DNA of 64,000 bases, taken from assembly GCA_037951165.1 (NCBI GenBank), contig JBBDHG010000160.1:317501-381500 (forward strand), in the 5' to 3' direction. A model generated the notes under the pieces. The model ran no database searches, had not been told where the DNA came from, and was given only the letters and a program-made list of their open reading frames with translations. Shown one piece after another: positions 44,301-54,300 of the stretch. The stretch is from Lophius americanus. Taxonomy: Eukaryota; Chordata; Actinopteri; Lophiiformes; Lophiidae. A program made the position numbers and the translations under genes. Each line of letters opens with the position of its first letter. The stretch's first letter is position 1.

Positions 44301-46526
44301 TTGACATCCTTTTACTTCTGTAGAAAAGATACATTATTTCGTAATGGAACATGTTACATTATTAATTTCTTATCTTCAGACATATATTTTCATGTCAAAA
44401 TGATGATGTAATAAAACTGTGGTTTTTCAAAACCTAGCTAACAGAAGCTAATGACTTACCGGTCCCTATTTCCTTTTTTAAATTTCATTCATTGAATAGC
44501 TTGACAGGATCGTATGCTTCTACACTGAAGCAGGGGTCTTTTAATATTTCCAGACTATCAATGGAGAACGTCTCCAAAGAGATTCCCGGTCCCAAAAATT
44601 ATTAACACAAGATGCAGAATTTCACCAGTTAAATATATTTTTCATTAGTAACCACATAAAACAGTTTAGTGAGAGATACAGCGGTCAAATGAAGGCTAAT
44701 ATGGATGTCTGGACATCAGACACAATCTATGCTGTAAACTGGACCCCGCTTGCATGGCACATTGACGTTACCATGGTAACAGCTGTCAGTCCTTGGGATG
44801 GGCCGGCATGAGCTAACAAAAGTGTGGATTGTTTGTTCGAATTTCCTTCTTGGCAGTTCATGAAAAGGCGCTGGGAGGAATCCAGATGCCATGTTAGCTT
44901 TGCAGAGACTGAGTAGTTCAGTGACTCTGCAGCTCGCCACAACAATAAGACAACAGTGACGAGACACAGCTGAAAATACTAAAAGTTGTTCTCATCACAG
45001 CAGCACAGTGTGCAGCCAGTGGGACAATATTGCAACGGGTGGGGCCGACACTGTAAGAGCACCCACGTAATCTGATGTCACCAAACATCCCGACAACAAA
45101 CACCGACTTTGTAATGTCAGTATTTGATTTTCAGAGGGGGGTTTCATGTTCTTACATACTTTGTGCTGATATTTACCATGTTATACATAATTATACATAA
45201 TATTTAGAAATGAAAGATATAATTAAGATTAAATATGGTCAGACCTTTGTGGTAAAACCATTGGACCCTTTCCTGGTTTCTTCTATTGCCAGATCTTCAA
45301 GCAAGAATCAACTTAAAATAACCTGAGTGAACAAAAAATGTAAGTTTAAAATTATAGTTGTATTTACTAATTCCACGAAAAGTATTTTCCCCCTGAGAAA
45401 TACAATTTTAAAACTACTAAACTGCATTAGGAACTAGACCCACTTAAACTTGATCCCCACCAGCCCTGTTCAATCACATCGCCGCTTCAATAGACCATTT
45501 TCAGAAGCAGGAAGTTTGTTCCTACGTCTCACCAGTCGTACACTATGCCAAAAACAAAAAGAATTCCTGAAGGTGAGTGAAATCCATCAGTCTGGGAATG
45601 TCTGTCTGAATTTACCAACAACACACCTTCATGAAAGTTGAAGATATGGGTCCAGTTCCATCTGGTTGGAACCCAGAATTCCACTAGAAGAACCGATGGT
45701 CAAACATGGAGGTGGCAGTAGAATTTAGTCGTGATGCTTTGGGACCAGGACAACTCACAACAGGGAGGGTAATTTGAATTCTCTACCAGGAAACTCTGAA
45801 GCAGAATGTCAGGTCATCAATCGGTGAGGATCATGAAGTGAGAAAATGACCCCAAGAAGAAGAGTGAGTCCACTTCTGAATATATAAATACAAATTTAAG
45901 TTCTGGAGTGGATTAAATGAAATGATCACTTGTACAAAATAGTAGTGTTTACTTAATTTGACGTTGTTTTTTTGTTAAATTCCTTTATTTGAAGATCAGA
46001 CACAGTGTAGTCCTGAAGAACCGGTAAGAGGTCCAAACATATCACTCGTACAATACTTATATTAAATATATAACTCCTGCCGTTGGTATTTCTGAACCCT
46101 TTTCTCGTACTCAAAAGAATAACCTTGTCAGTTTTTGTAGATAATACTGAACATTTTAGTTTTTATTCCCCGAAAAAAAAAGCGCCCCAGCAGATTGTTG
46201 ACTAATCACGGAGAAATCTGAAAATTGTAATGTTTTTCATTCCCTAATACGGAAACAAACTTCTGATCAGATACGTTTAATCATCTTGGGAATATAGAAC
46301 ACTGTGTTTGAGCTTAAAATCTGTCAAACACAGTGCATAAATATACAAGTGAAACCTCAGATTACTGTTTTCAGTAATCAGTGCAGTCTCTTCATATCAG
46401 CAAATTCCAATCATGTTTTGAAAGATGTAAATCGGACATACCTGAACTGAAGGAACCAAGACACGCCAGCAATAAAATCTTAAAAAGGATTCTGGTTTCG
46501 ACAGACGCCTCCGTCTCTGCCTTCAT
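38374..46526 (-). CDS. hepacam: hepacam (HEPACAM/GlialCAM), exons 1-4; 3' exons not found
   Basis: Cell-adhesion immunoglobulin protein of glia and liver. Exons on the minus strand: 46,442-46,526 (signal peptide, start at 46,526, phase 1 end), 42,570-42,911 (V-type Ig), 39,404-39,685 (C2-type Ig), 38,374-38,467 (membrane helix). GT/AG junctions and phases match throughout, giving 267 codons plus 2 nt. The V domain has [18 protein letters not shown], the strongest family signature, and lacks the usual Ig cysteine pair, as known for HEPACAM. The C2 domain has Cys in LNCSHENG and YSCTVEN. N-glycosylation sites: NIT, NGT, NCS, NGT, NVT, NMT. The membrane exon has [14 protein letters not shown] then CACW. 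Exon 1 is less certain: its signal peptide and phase fit, but it has no strong similarity. An upstream in-frame ATG could extend it. The cytoplasmic exons that should follow 38,374 are absent before the tRNA array. Confidence 0.9.
38468..39310. other. hepacam intron 3
   Basis: AT-rich intron sequence; I see no gene or recognisable element until the LINE tail near 39,320. Confidence 0.5.
39318..39360 (+). mobile_element. L2-type LINE 3' tail
   Basis: Short fragment ending aaataaaatgtattatt then an ATT run, the same 3' end as the larger LINE at 41,530-41,584. Lies in intron 3 just downstream of hepacam exon 3. Confidence 0.6.
39838..40015 (+). mobile_element. Fragment of a Tc1-like element end
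   Basis: Begins cagtgcggtcaaaaagtatg, resembling fish Tc1-like termini, and shares words (ggaccctttcctggtttct-like) with the decayed copy at 45,235. Cut off by the LINE that follows. Confidence 0.4.
40020..41584 (+). mobile_element. L2-type LINE, 5'-truncated and internally deleted
   Basis: Reverse transcriptase pieces: [18 protein letters not shown] (about 40,239-40,292, another frame), then 40,420-40,710 with [18 protein letters not shown] and [13 protein letters not shown], and the C-terminal segment 40,967-41,419 with [15 protein letters not shown] and [15 protein letters not shown]. Between NRTENTSLG and RVISRYG the usual block with the VPQGSVLGP motif is missing. Several frameshifts; not coding-competent. 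Ends with an ATT microsatellite (41,557-41,584). Sits in hepacam intron 2, opposite strand to the gene. Confidence 0.85.
41585..42235. other. Part of hepacam intron 2
   Basis: No gene or element recognised. A 61-codon open frame at 41,996-42,181 shows nothing family-like. Confidence 0.4.
42280..42500. repeat. Degenerate CCTAA/CCTAC short tandem repeat
   Basis: Irregular runs such as acctaacctaacctaacc mixed with acctacc and cccttcc variants over about 220 bp. Pentamer-based, so not the exact vertebrate telomere hexamer. In hepacam intron 2, 70 bp past exon 2. Confidence 0.75.
43028..43836 (+). mobile_element. Decayed Tc1-like transposon (CAGCCATAACATT family)
   Basis: Starts aatcagccgtaacatt, then runs of the familiar fish transposase region: DNA words acggtattccctaatggc, ataatgctcg, gttgacttggcctccag, gggatgtactggacaaacaa and accttcagaggtctggtgg in order. 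No open frame of useful length; large internal parts missing. In hepacam intron 1. Confidence 0.75.
43840..45230. other. Part of hepacam intron 1
   Basis: No gene found. At about 44,853-44,916 a pyrimidine-rich stretch and AG precede a short open run ending in TAG; I considered an exon but could not assign it. Open frames at 43,927, 44,010 and 44,716 show no family features. Confidence 0.4.
45235..45900 (+). mobile_element. Decayed Tc1/mariner-like element
   Basis: Contains remnants of a transposase C-terminal half in order: aaacatggaggtggcag (KHGGG-type motif), tgatgctttgggacc, then a piece resembling the NDPK motif (aaatgaccccaag). Frame destroyed. The left end resembles 39,838-40,015. Confidence 0.6.
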
Positions 46527-46859
46527 CTTGGGTCTCAAATGTCGTGTTGGTCCCAGACGAGCAGCATGATCTGTGATTCTGAGTGGCCAGAGAACACTGT
46601 CGCTCATTCAGACTCTGCTGGCACCGAGTACATGTTGTTCTCAGAAGTCAGGACAAAAGTGTGTGAGTGTTTGTGTGTCTGTGTGTCCGTTTTGTCTTTA
46701 ATAATATTCTTAACCCAAAAAAAAATTTGTTGATGTGTTGATTTTGAATTTCGATAAATAGCCGGATTAACCCTTTTATGTCCTGCTCAACTGTTTGATT
46801 CAGGACATTTTGAGTCAGTATTTCTTATTGAAAAATGTGTGCCAATGCACTGAACATTA

Positions 46860-46884
46860 TATTATATAAATATATATATATATA
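46860..46884. repeat. AT microsatellite
   Basis: About 20 bp of alternating TA, followed by a GGCC-rich stretch with repeated aaggccg/ggccgcaagg words (46,888-46,930). Confidence 0.7.
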
Positions 46885-47039
46885 CCTGGCCTCAAGGCCG
46901 CAAGGCCGGACCTACTGGCCGCAAGGCCAATACCATACGGCCCCTCCGTCGCCCAAACACTCTACTGCTTAGTCTTAAGGAGTCAGTTTTGAGTGCCTCT
47001 GTTACACCATTGTTTGTAAGTTTTACAAGGACGTTCAAA

Positions 47040-47222
47040 CGGGAGGAGACCCAGGAGTAGACCCAGGAGTAGACCCAGAACTTGTTGGAGGGATTATATA
47101 TTTTATCTAACCTGGAGCGCCCCGGTCCCCTCAAAATGAGCAGGAGAGGGTTGCTGGGGAAAGGACCGTCTGGAATGTATGGTTATATAAAATATGAACA
47201 TATTTTTGTATATGGATGGATG
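47040..47222 (+). mobile_element. LINE 3'-end-like fragment
   Basis: Short tandem of caggagtagaccc, then gttggagggattatata and a terminal tatggatggatga. Resembles the 3' part of a common fish non-LTR element (RTE/Rex type), by memory only. Confidence 0.45.
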
Positions 47223-47439
47223 AGATTGTCCTAAACTAATTGATTTGCTCCATGCATTAGAAAATGAATGCATGGAGTTAAAAATACAGATTAAACTTCA
47301 ATTTTTCTCAGTACAGCAGTTTACATTTCACTTCTTTAGTTTGCTCAATTTTATATTAATTTTTGTGGCATGTGAAACCTTTCTGGGGGACTCTTGCTCG
47401 GCCTACTCTGAGGGTATATCACTGGTTGCTCTTCTGTAG

Positions 47440-47690
47440 ACCAATTGTGGTAGGTTCTAACCACTGCAGACCAGGAACTCCCAAAAAGAGAGGCAGATCC
47501 GGAGATATTCTGACAAAGTTGTCAAGTCATCACAATTTTCACAATCGCTCAGATCCTTAAAACATCAACCTCAGGTCCAGATGTTCACTCACCTCATAAC
47601 ATATCCCATCCACTGATTGTTGCTATGGTAACAAGACGATCAATCTCATTCACTTCCCCTGGCAGTTGTTATAATGTTATGGCTGATCAA
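47440..47690 (-). mobile_element. Fragment of the CAGCCATAACATT Tc1-like family
   Basis: Right end reads ttataatgttatggctgatc, the terminal motif of the family, and the left part shares words with 43,260-43,320 (ggttctaaccactgcaga versus gtggttagtaactacc). Confidence 0.5.
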
Positions 47691-47699
47691 TGCACATGT

Positions 47700-49050
47700 C
47701 TGCACATTGTTTAGTGACTCTGTGTAAGGACTGAGAAAGTCCTCTACACCATCATGGTAAGACAAAGACACCTGACCACTGATGATCTTGTCTGTGAGGG
47801 TTCACTCAGTCCTCTGGATGATACCCGTCTAGGCTGGGTTTATGACCCATCAGAAAAAAAGATGAATACCCACCCCTTAGTTAGGACACCGTAAAAAAAA
47901 CACCAAAATAATCAAAACATTTATTGTCACATGGTTGAAGGTTATAAATCAGTGATTAATCATCTTTGTTTGCCTTCAGAAATAGTTTTTAGGAACATGG
48001 GAATGATGAATGAATGAATGTAAATATGCAAAAATGAAATAGCCACAGTGTGTTGCTAAAATGAAATAATAGTCACTTGATAAAAACAACAGCAAAGCAA
48101 ATATAAATGTATTTATTTATTCTTTTCATTTGCATCACATGTCTGAAAGGGAGTGGGAACAAGTGTGAATCTATCTAATCCCACTCATTTCCCATTCATT
48201 CATAATTCTTCATATGCTTCCGGTTTAAATCATAATTTATGATCCCCCTAGGAACATTTGAAATGTGAGCTAGAACTTAAAAGTAGCTCTGAAATCTCGG
48301 GAGGCCTCAGCTACCTCAGCATTTCTTCGGATCCCTAGAAACCTTGAAGTCCCTAGAAGTCTTGAACTACACAAAAACACTCTTCCAGGATGCGACAGAA
48401 TAATCCTTTTTTTTTGATAATTTATTATCGCTACAGTCCTTCTCCTTATTTGTCTTTTGCACATAACTTGACACATGAACTATTTATGCAAAATAATGTA
48501 ATACTTTATGCAAGTTTTGTGTCTTAAGAAATGTAATAAAAGGTACAGAAATCCCTTTTTTAATTCCTGTGAAAAGGTTTTCTAGTTTTTTATATTGTTT
48601 TTAAAATGTATATTACATTTACACCATTTGAAGGTGTTATTGTTGTCTTGTAAAATCAGTCTGTGTTATGTTTTGTTCAAACTCATTTGCAGATTATTTC
48701 CCACAAAAAGGGCATTTTTTCCCGTTTTTTTCCAGTCGGTAATAATATATATATATATTTTTTGACAAATACAAATAAATGGGTTTATTAATATAGGTTA
48801 AAATGTGTGGATGCTCCCCTTTTCAAACTCATCAGTACTCCATCGCTGAAATAGGAATTTAAAGAACTAAATATAAAGAGTCAAAGGTCAGAGGTGAAAT
48901 GGTTTTATAGTCAGTGGAGATGATATACTGCACAGCCCATTCTTTAGATATTTATTATATTGTATTATATTATATTATATTATATTATATTACGTTATAT
49001 CATATTTTCAGATTTACAGATTAGCTAGGCGTCTCGAGTCCTGATAGTTC
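47700..49050. other. Intergenic or styxl1-like intron sequence
   Basis: AT-rich, with an ATATT pentanucleotide run at 48,955-48,997 and a TA run near 48,748. No exon with the phosphatase catalytic loop was found here. Confidence 0.45.
48955..48997. repeat. ATATT microsatellite
   Basis: About eight nearly perfect copies of a 5-bp unit, immediately left of the first styxl1-like exon. Confidence 0.9.
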
Positions 49051-49054
49051 CCAG

Positions 49055-49630
49055 ACAGGGCAGAAGCCGCTACCACAACCATTGCGTTTCCCATGTATCA
49101 CCATCAATACACACTCAAAGTAAGTACGGGTTTGTTTTCAGCAGATTAGCATTTAAAACCCATCATGAATTGTTTATGTGCCAAATCCGCACAACAGCAA
49201 GATTTTTGTTTAATAATTCAATCAAATAAATCAGTCAATTAGGTCACATAGTCTATTTATCATAGAGACACGAGGACAGCATCAGTCATCTCATCTAAAT
49301 ATTGACAGTATGACTTTACCTCACAGACATGAGAAGATATTATTGGTTTTCTTTTTCCAGGAAGCCTGGAAGCACATGCTCAAATGTAAACCCAGCACGA
49401 GGTTAAACACGGGGTTCCTGCAGCAGCTGTCTGAGTGGGAGCTTCACACCACGGGAACTACAATGGGTCTGAATCTCCAAACCTCAGTTTTAAGAAAACA
49501 AACCAATAAGCGTGACAGGGATTTTGGTTTAGTCATACTCACTTCCTGTAATGAAAATAATAAATATAGATATGAAATTATCTCCTTTTGTATGCTATGC
49601 TTTTGGTGGTCTAGTTCAGATAAAACTTAA
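49055..49630 (+). CDS. styxl1: styxl1-like dual-specificity phosphatase family, last two exons
   Basis: Two exons joined in phase: 49,055-49,119 (after cccag, before gtaagt) encodes RAEAATTIAFPMYHHQYTLK; 49,361 onward (after ttttccag) encodes EAWKHMLKCKPSTRLNTGF and LQQLSEWELHTTGT. Together this is the segment that follows the catalytic loop in dual-specificity phosphatases up to the C-terminal LSEWE helix. The open frame runs on to TAA at 49,628, but the tail after about residue 60 is not family-like and an AATAAA lies at 49,559, so the true stop or a further splice is unclear. The gene choice rests partly on human gene order, where STYXL1 lies just upstream of TMEM120A on the same strand. 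The HCxxGxxR exon and earlier exons were not found, so this could be a relic. Confidence 0.55.
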
Positions 49631-49639
49631 AGGTGACAC

Positions 49640-51290
49640 TTTATATCTGTTATCTAGCCATCACAATTTGGGCCTCGCCTTGCTTGATTGCTCAGATCCT
49701 TATACCTCGGACATACAGTACAGGACGTCCAAAGTGTATTTGTTGCAGGCATAGTAAATGATGACCGAATAAATACCAAATAGCATTATTGTTGATTCAT
49801 TCCATACATGGCTCTGCTTGAGCTATTAACCATAAAGAAATGACAGTTCCTCTCGTTCAGACTTATATAACATCATCTTCATATCATCATGCCAAAACTT
49901 TAGGGACTCATATGCCCTAAATTTGAACTTACAGGGGATGGTACTCCGTACATACATGAAAATCAACAAATTATCTATACTACAGCGACGGTTATGTTGA
50001 TGATACTGATAGACATGGACAGGGATATATTCTTTCGGGTTATTTGGCTAAACTATTTAGTTGAGATGACGTGTTATTTGACAGGCAAAACCCAGGGCGC
50101 TACTTGAGGCGCTGTATGTGGCTGATTAAAGGTCCTCAATCTGATTGGCTGAAAAGAACGGGCCTGATACAACCGGATGTTTTATACGGCCTTCAAAATA
50201 AAAGCATTAATTTATAAATTCCCGATTGGACAGCAACGTAGTCCCTAGACAACATAAAAGAGCAAACAATGTTTAAATATTCGAATCTCTTTAGTAATTA
50301 TTGATATATGTGTAATAATCACTATTCAAGTTTATATTAAAGCACTCCCACTGGCACTGTCAAACTGGCAATTCATTATTTGTTCAATAGTTTTTACATT
50401 AATTTCGATTTCTTACTATATACTGGTCGTGTCCATTGTATTATGTTTTTATACATACGTCTATGTTTATTTGTGTTAATTTACTTGTTTGTAATTATTA
50501 TTATTATTAAATATTATTATTTCTATTACTATTTTCTCAACCTTTCAGCTAGGCTAGAAAAAGACTATGGTGTGCTACTGTCGGGTCTGACATCAAGAAT
50601 AAACTAAAACAAAAATGCAAAAATAGGTAACATGTACACTGATCAGTCATAATTTTATAACTGTTTGTGGCTATTTTCCCATATCCCTTACGTATTGTAT
50701 TTTTCGTTCATATAATACTGCATTTAATTGTTAACTTCAAGCACTATCAAGAGTAGCACTCTAAATTATGCTGTACCCTAGAAGACAGTGAAAATAAGTC
50801 AGAATAAAATTGATTACCTTGTTACAACAGCACCTGTCAATGGGTGAGCAATATTATCCAGCAAGTGAACTATTTTGTCAACCATTTTTTAGCTGATTGG
50901 TGTAAAAGTTAAATCTTTTCATTTATATTGAAGGTGCTGTTAATTTTAGGGGTATTTTTTTTTTTGCTTGAGACAATATATTTAATACCAATTAAATGTT
51001 TTTGACCCCTTATATTTTCAAACATTGAAATTGTGGTGTGTTTTACATTTGTTATGATGGTCAAAATTAAAATATCTACCACATTTTTGATTTTATTATC
51101 TTTTCCTTTTGACATTTGACAATTTCCACTGTAGCATTTCTTCAAACATTTTTACAGGGAAAGCTACTCCAACACTTTAGTTATCAACGCTTTTTTTGTG
51201 AAGGCACTCTGAAGAAGTCCCCCATGTTTGTCCATATCCGCACTGACAGTCCAACTGTTGCACAGGGGAGCTAGAACGTTACCTTAGGGC
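49640..51290. other. Interval between styxl1-like exons and tmem120a
   Basis: Contains short fragments of the Tc1-like family (near 49,655-49,700 and 50,636-50,665, gatcagtcataatttta) and an ATT-rich run at 50,494-50,525. No gene seen. The tmem120a promoter should lie near its right end; no clear TATA box. Confidence 0.45.
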
Positions 51291-51312
51291 TTCCTCCTAT
51301 TTACAGTCAAAA

Positions 51313-54300
51313 ATGTTGTTTTCTCCATCCGGATTAACGGAATGTTTAAGAGAATGGGAGGATTTAGAGAAAAATCATCAACAAATTCTGGTAAGTTAAA
51401 CAGCTACTTTTCCTTGTTCATCCAGAAGTTTTCCTTTGAAACGGGTCCGTTTACAGCCGGAGTGGGTTGGTACACAGGCGAATCGGGGAGCCGCCCTCAG
51501 CTGAAGATAATTAAACTGTTTAAAAAAGAACGCATTAAAAAATAGAAAATAAGTAAATAAAGAAGAAAATCAAAGTTAAAAAAAATCTTTAGAGGATATT
51601 GTAGTTTAACTGAGTCTCTCCGGAACTATTATTATTGTGTAATAGCACGACGCGGTTTTGAGGTAACACTACCTAAACAATCAGTCTGTACATAAAAATG
51701 TATGCAATAGTTTGAAAAAACAATTAGTTTTATCAGTTACTTAAAAAAAAAATACAGTTAATGCGTAAAAGTAAATGTTGATCACTTTAATGTTAAATTT
51801 AGACCTGAATCTTAAATTGTTTAAATCTAAAATTTAATTTTGAAAATTTAAATATAAATGTTTTTGTTGATTTAAAGTTTTTACCCTGAAAATATTTAAT
51901 TAACATAGCCTTTTATGCAAAGTCATAATCATACTATTTATTTAAGTCATTTACAGCTCTTGTCATGTTTCTTATGTTGTTTGAATGCTTGTTGGTTACA
52001 GCAAGCGTTAATCTACCTTATAAATAACATGCAGAAAATGTTTTAGAAGAAATCTTGGTCTCTGGGGCCATTATATATATATTTCTATATGTGGACAAAG
52101 ATTTGTTTTCTTTTTTCACAACTACAAAACACACACACACAATTTCTATATAACTTACAAATGTATAACTTATAACAAACGCCCCGATCTATTAAACAGA
52201 AACCTTTTCAATGCATTAGACTACACAACACCGTGACAGTTAACTCCTTACTGTATAAAGTTATGAGTTTTTTTGTTTGTTTTGAAAACTCCAACACGCC
52301 TGATTCAGGATGTTTGCTTATCATCGTCACTCTGCAGAACCAACATTACAACACATTGATTTGAATCAGTCCTGCTTGAGCGCTGAAACATCTGAAACAT
52401 GTAGCATAGCAGCCATTGTGTATTGTGCTGTGTGGATTAGAGACATAATGATGATGTCTAGATTCAATGATATGTTTAGCCTGCTAATCAACACTCCTTG
52501 TTATGTTACCAACACATTTTATAATTTGTTTATATGGTTGGTATTTAAAAATTGTGAATTCTAAAATAACACAAATGAATAATATCTTTTAATGTCGTAA
52601 AATGAATAGTCAAGTGAAGTAAAAAGTACAGTACTTGTCATGTAAAGGTCATCTTAATTTTCAAGCGCCCATAAAACTTAATACTAAACAAGTGGTTCCC
52701 AATTTATTAACCCTGACCAAACAGTGCATGCAGTTATGGCCCTATCTGTTTCAATGGCTTTTGAATTATAAATTTGTGTCTAAGGATACAGTAGGTCCCG
52801 CTAAAGTAATTTTGTGCTCATGTGGATTGACCACAACATCAATCATAACACACAGTGGACTCTTGAATAGCAACCGTTTTCAAATAGGACTTGCACAAAT
52901 GAACAAAGTGAGAAAGCTCACGAGTGAACCACTAGAAACCTACGTTTTTAATTGATACCAACGAAGCTGATTAACAAAATATCATGAAAGATGTTTATTT
53001 GACAATATTTAGGGTCTCATATTAGTTTCCTGTTCCAAAGAATAAAGACTTGTGATAACTTCTTTCTAGGTCTTATCATACATTTATAGTATTACGACCT
53101 CAGAGAACAGTTCCCTGTCTGGTATTACGTATTTATGGTCCAATTCCTTTGATATGATCTCCAAATTCAACAGAGTCCATGATCATGTAAGGTCAAGGAG
53201 CTTTAAACCTTCTAACTCTCTTTATCAGGTACTGTGTCGGAGGCAAGATTGATTTCTATTTTTCACTTAAGCCTCCCATCGGTGTCATTACGTTTTAGTG
53301 CTCAGAGATTAATCATGAAAAGATCGCAATCTTGATTCAGTGTTTTATGTGATCTCATTGAAGTACAATGATACTGCAGAATTTTAATTTATAAACTGCA
53401 GCAAAGCCAGAGAGTTGTGCTCCAACTTACCCTTACGAGACAGGCCAGGCCCTTAAGAGGGTGACTTTATATTTACTGTGTCCATGAGACCTTGGAGATT
53501 ATGGGAGTTGTAGTTTGTCGTTACATGCGTAGTGCTTGAGAGCATGCTGAAGAACCTCAGTCCAGTTGGAAAGTCTATTTTTTTTGTCATTTGGAGCTAC
53601 TCAGTAATAAAGCTTTTATTTATCCCGGCTGTTAAAAATAAAGTGCCCGATCTCTGCTTCAGAGTTGACCTGGACGCTAACTCACTAACCTTAGCTAGAG
53701 CTAGCGTAGTATAGCTGTGAAGCCAGACAGCTAACATTGTGTAGCACAGGCAGAAACAGGAGTGTTTGTTTCTTTTCACTCCTAAACTCCCTCTTCAGGT
53801 TACTTACTTTCTATCTTTTCTCTTTCTACAAATGTATTTCTCCCTTTGGTCCATTGCTTCACGAAGGCTACTCATCTCTCTCTCTATGGAGGTAGAGATA
53901 GAGCAGAGCTGCCGGGAGTCTAATCTTTAGCCCCCACATACATCGAAATGTATGTAAACGAGTGCTCAAAGGGTTTTCTTGGTCCCCTCTTTCATTGTCC
54001 ACTCTTATTTGTCAGTAAGTGGAAAGGATAACTTTGCGTTGCACAACACAACTTTATATACGCCTGTTTTCACCTCCAGGACACCCATCGGCAATATAAG
54101 CAGAAACTTGAGGAGGTCACCAAACTGCAAGACAGCTGCTCCGGTGCTATATATCGTCAGAGGAAGAAAATGAAAGAGCTCACTGTGTCACTGAAAAAGT
54201 AAGAATGGATAATTTATTTGTGAGTACTTCATGATCCTATTGCATCTCAATCCAATTTGGCATCTATGGGATATTCCAAACAACCAGGCATAATCCACAA

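Noticed and set aside
44853..44916. Possible exon after cttcttggcag
   Set aside because: The short frame ends in a stop and has no similarity I can name; strand and phase do not fit hepacam.
52310..52955. Two open frames in tmem120a intron 1 as exons
   Set aside because: The coiled-coil reading frame joins exon 1 (51,390) directly to exon 2 (54,080) in phase 0, leaving no room for them, and they lack good splice sites.
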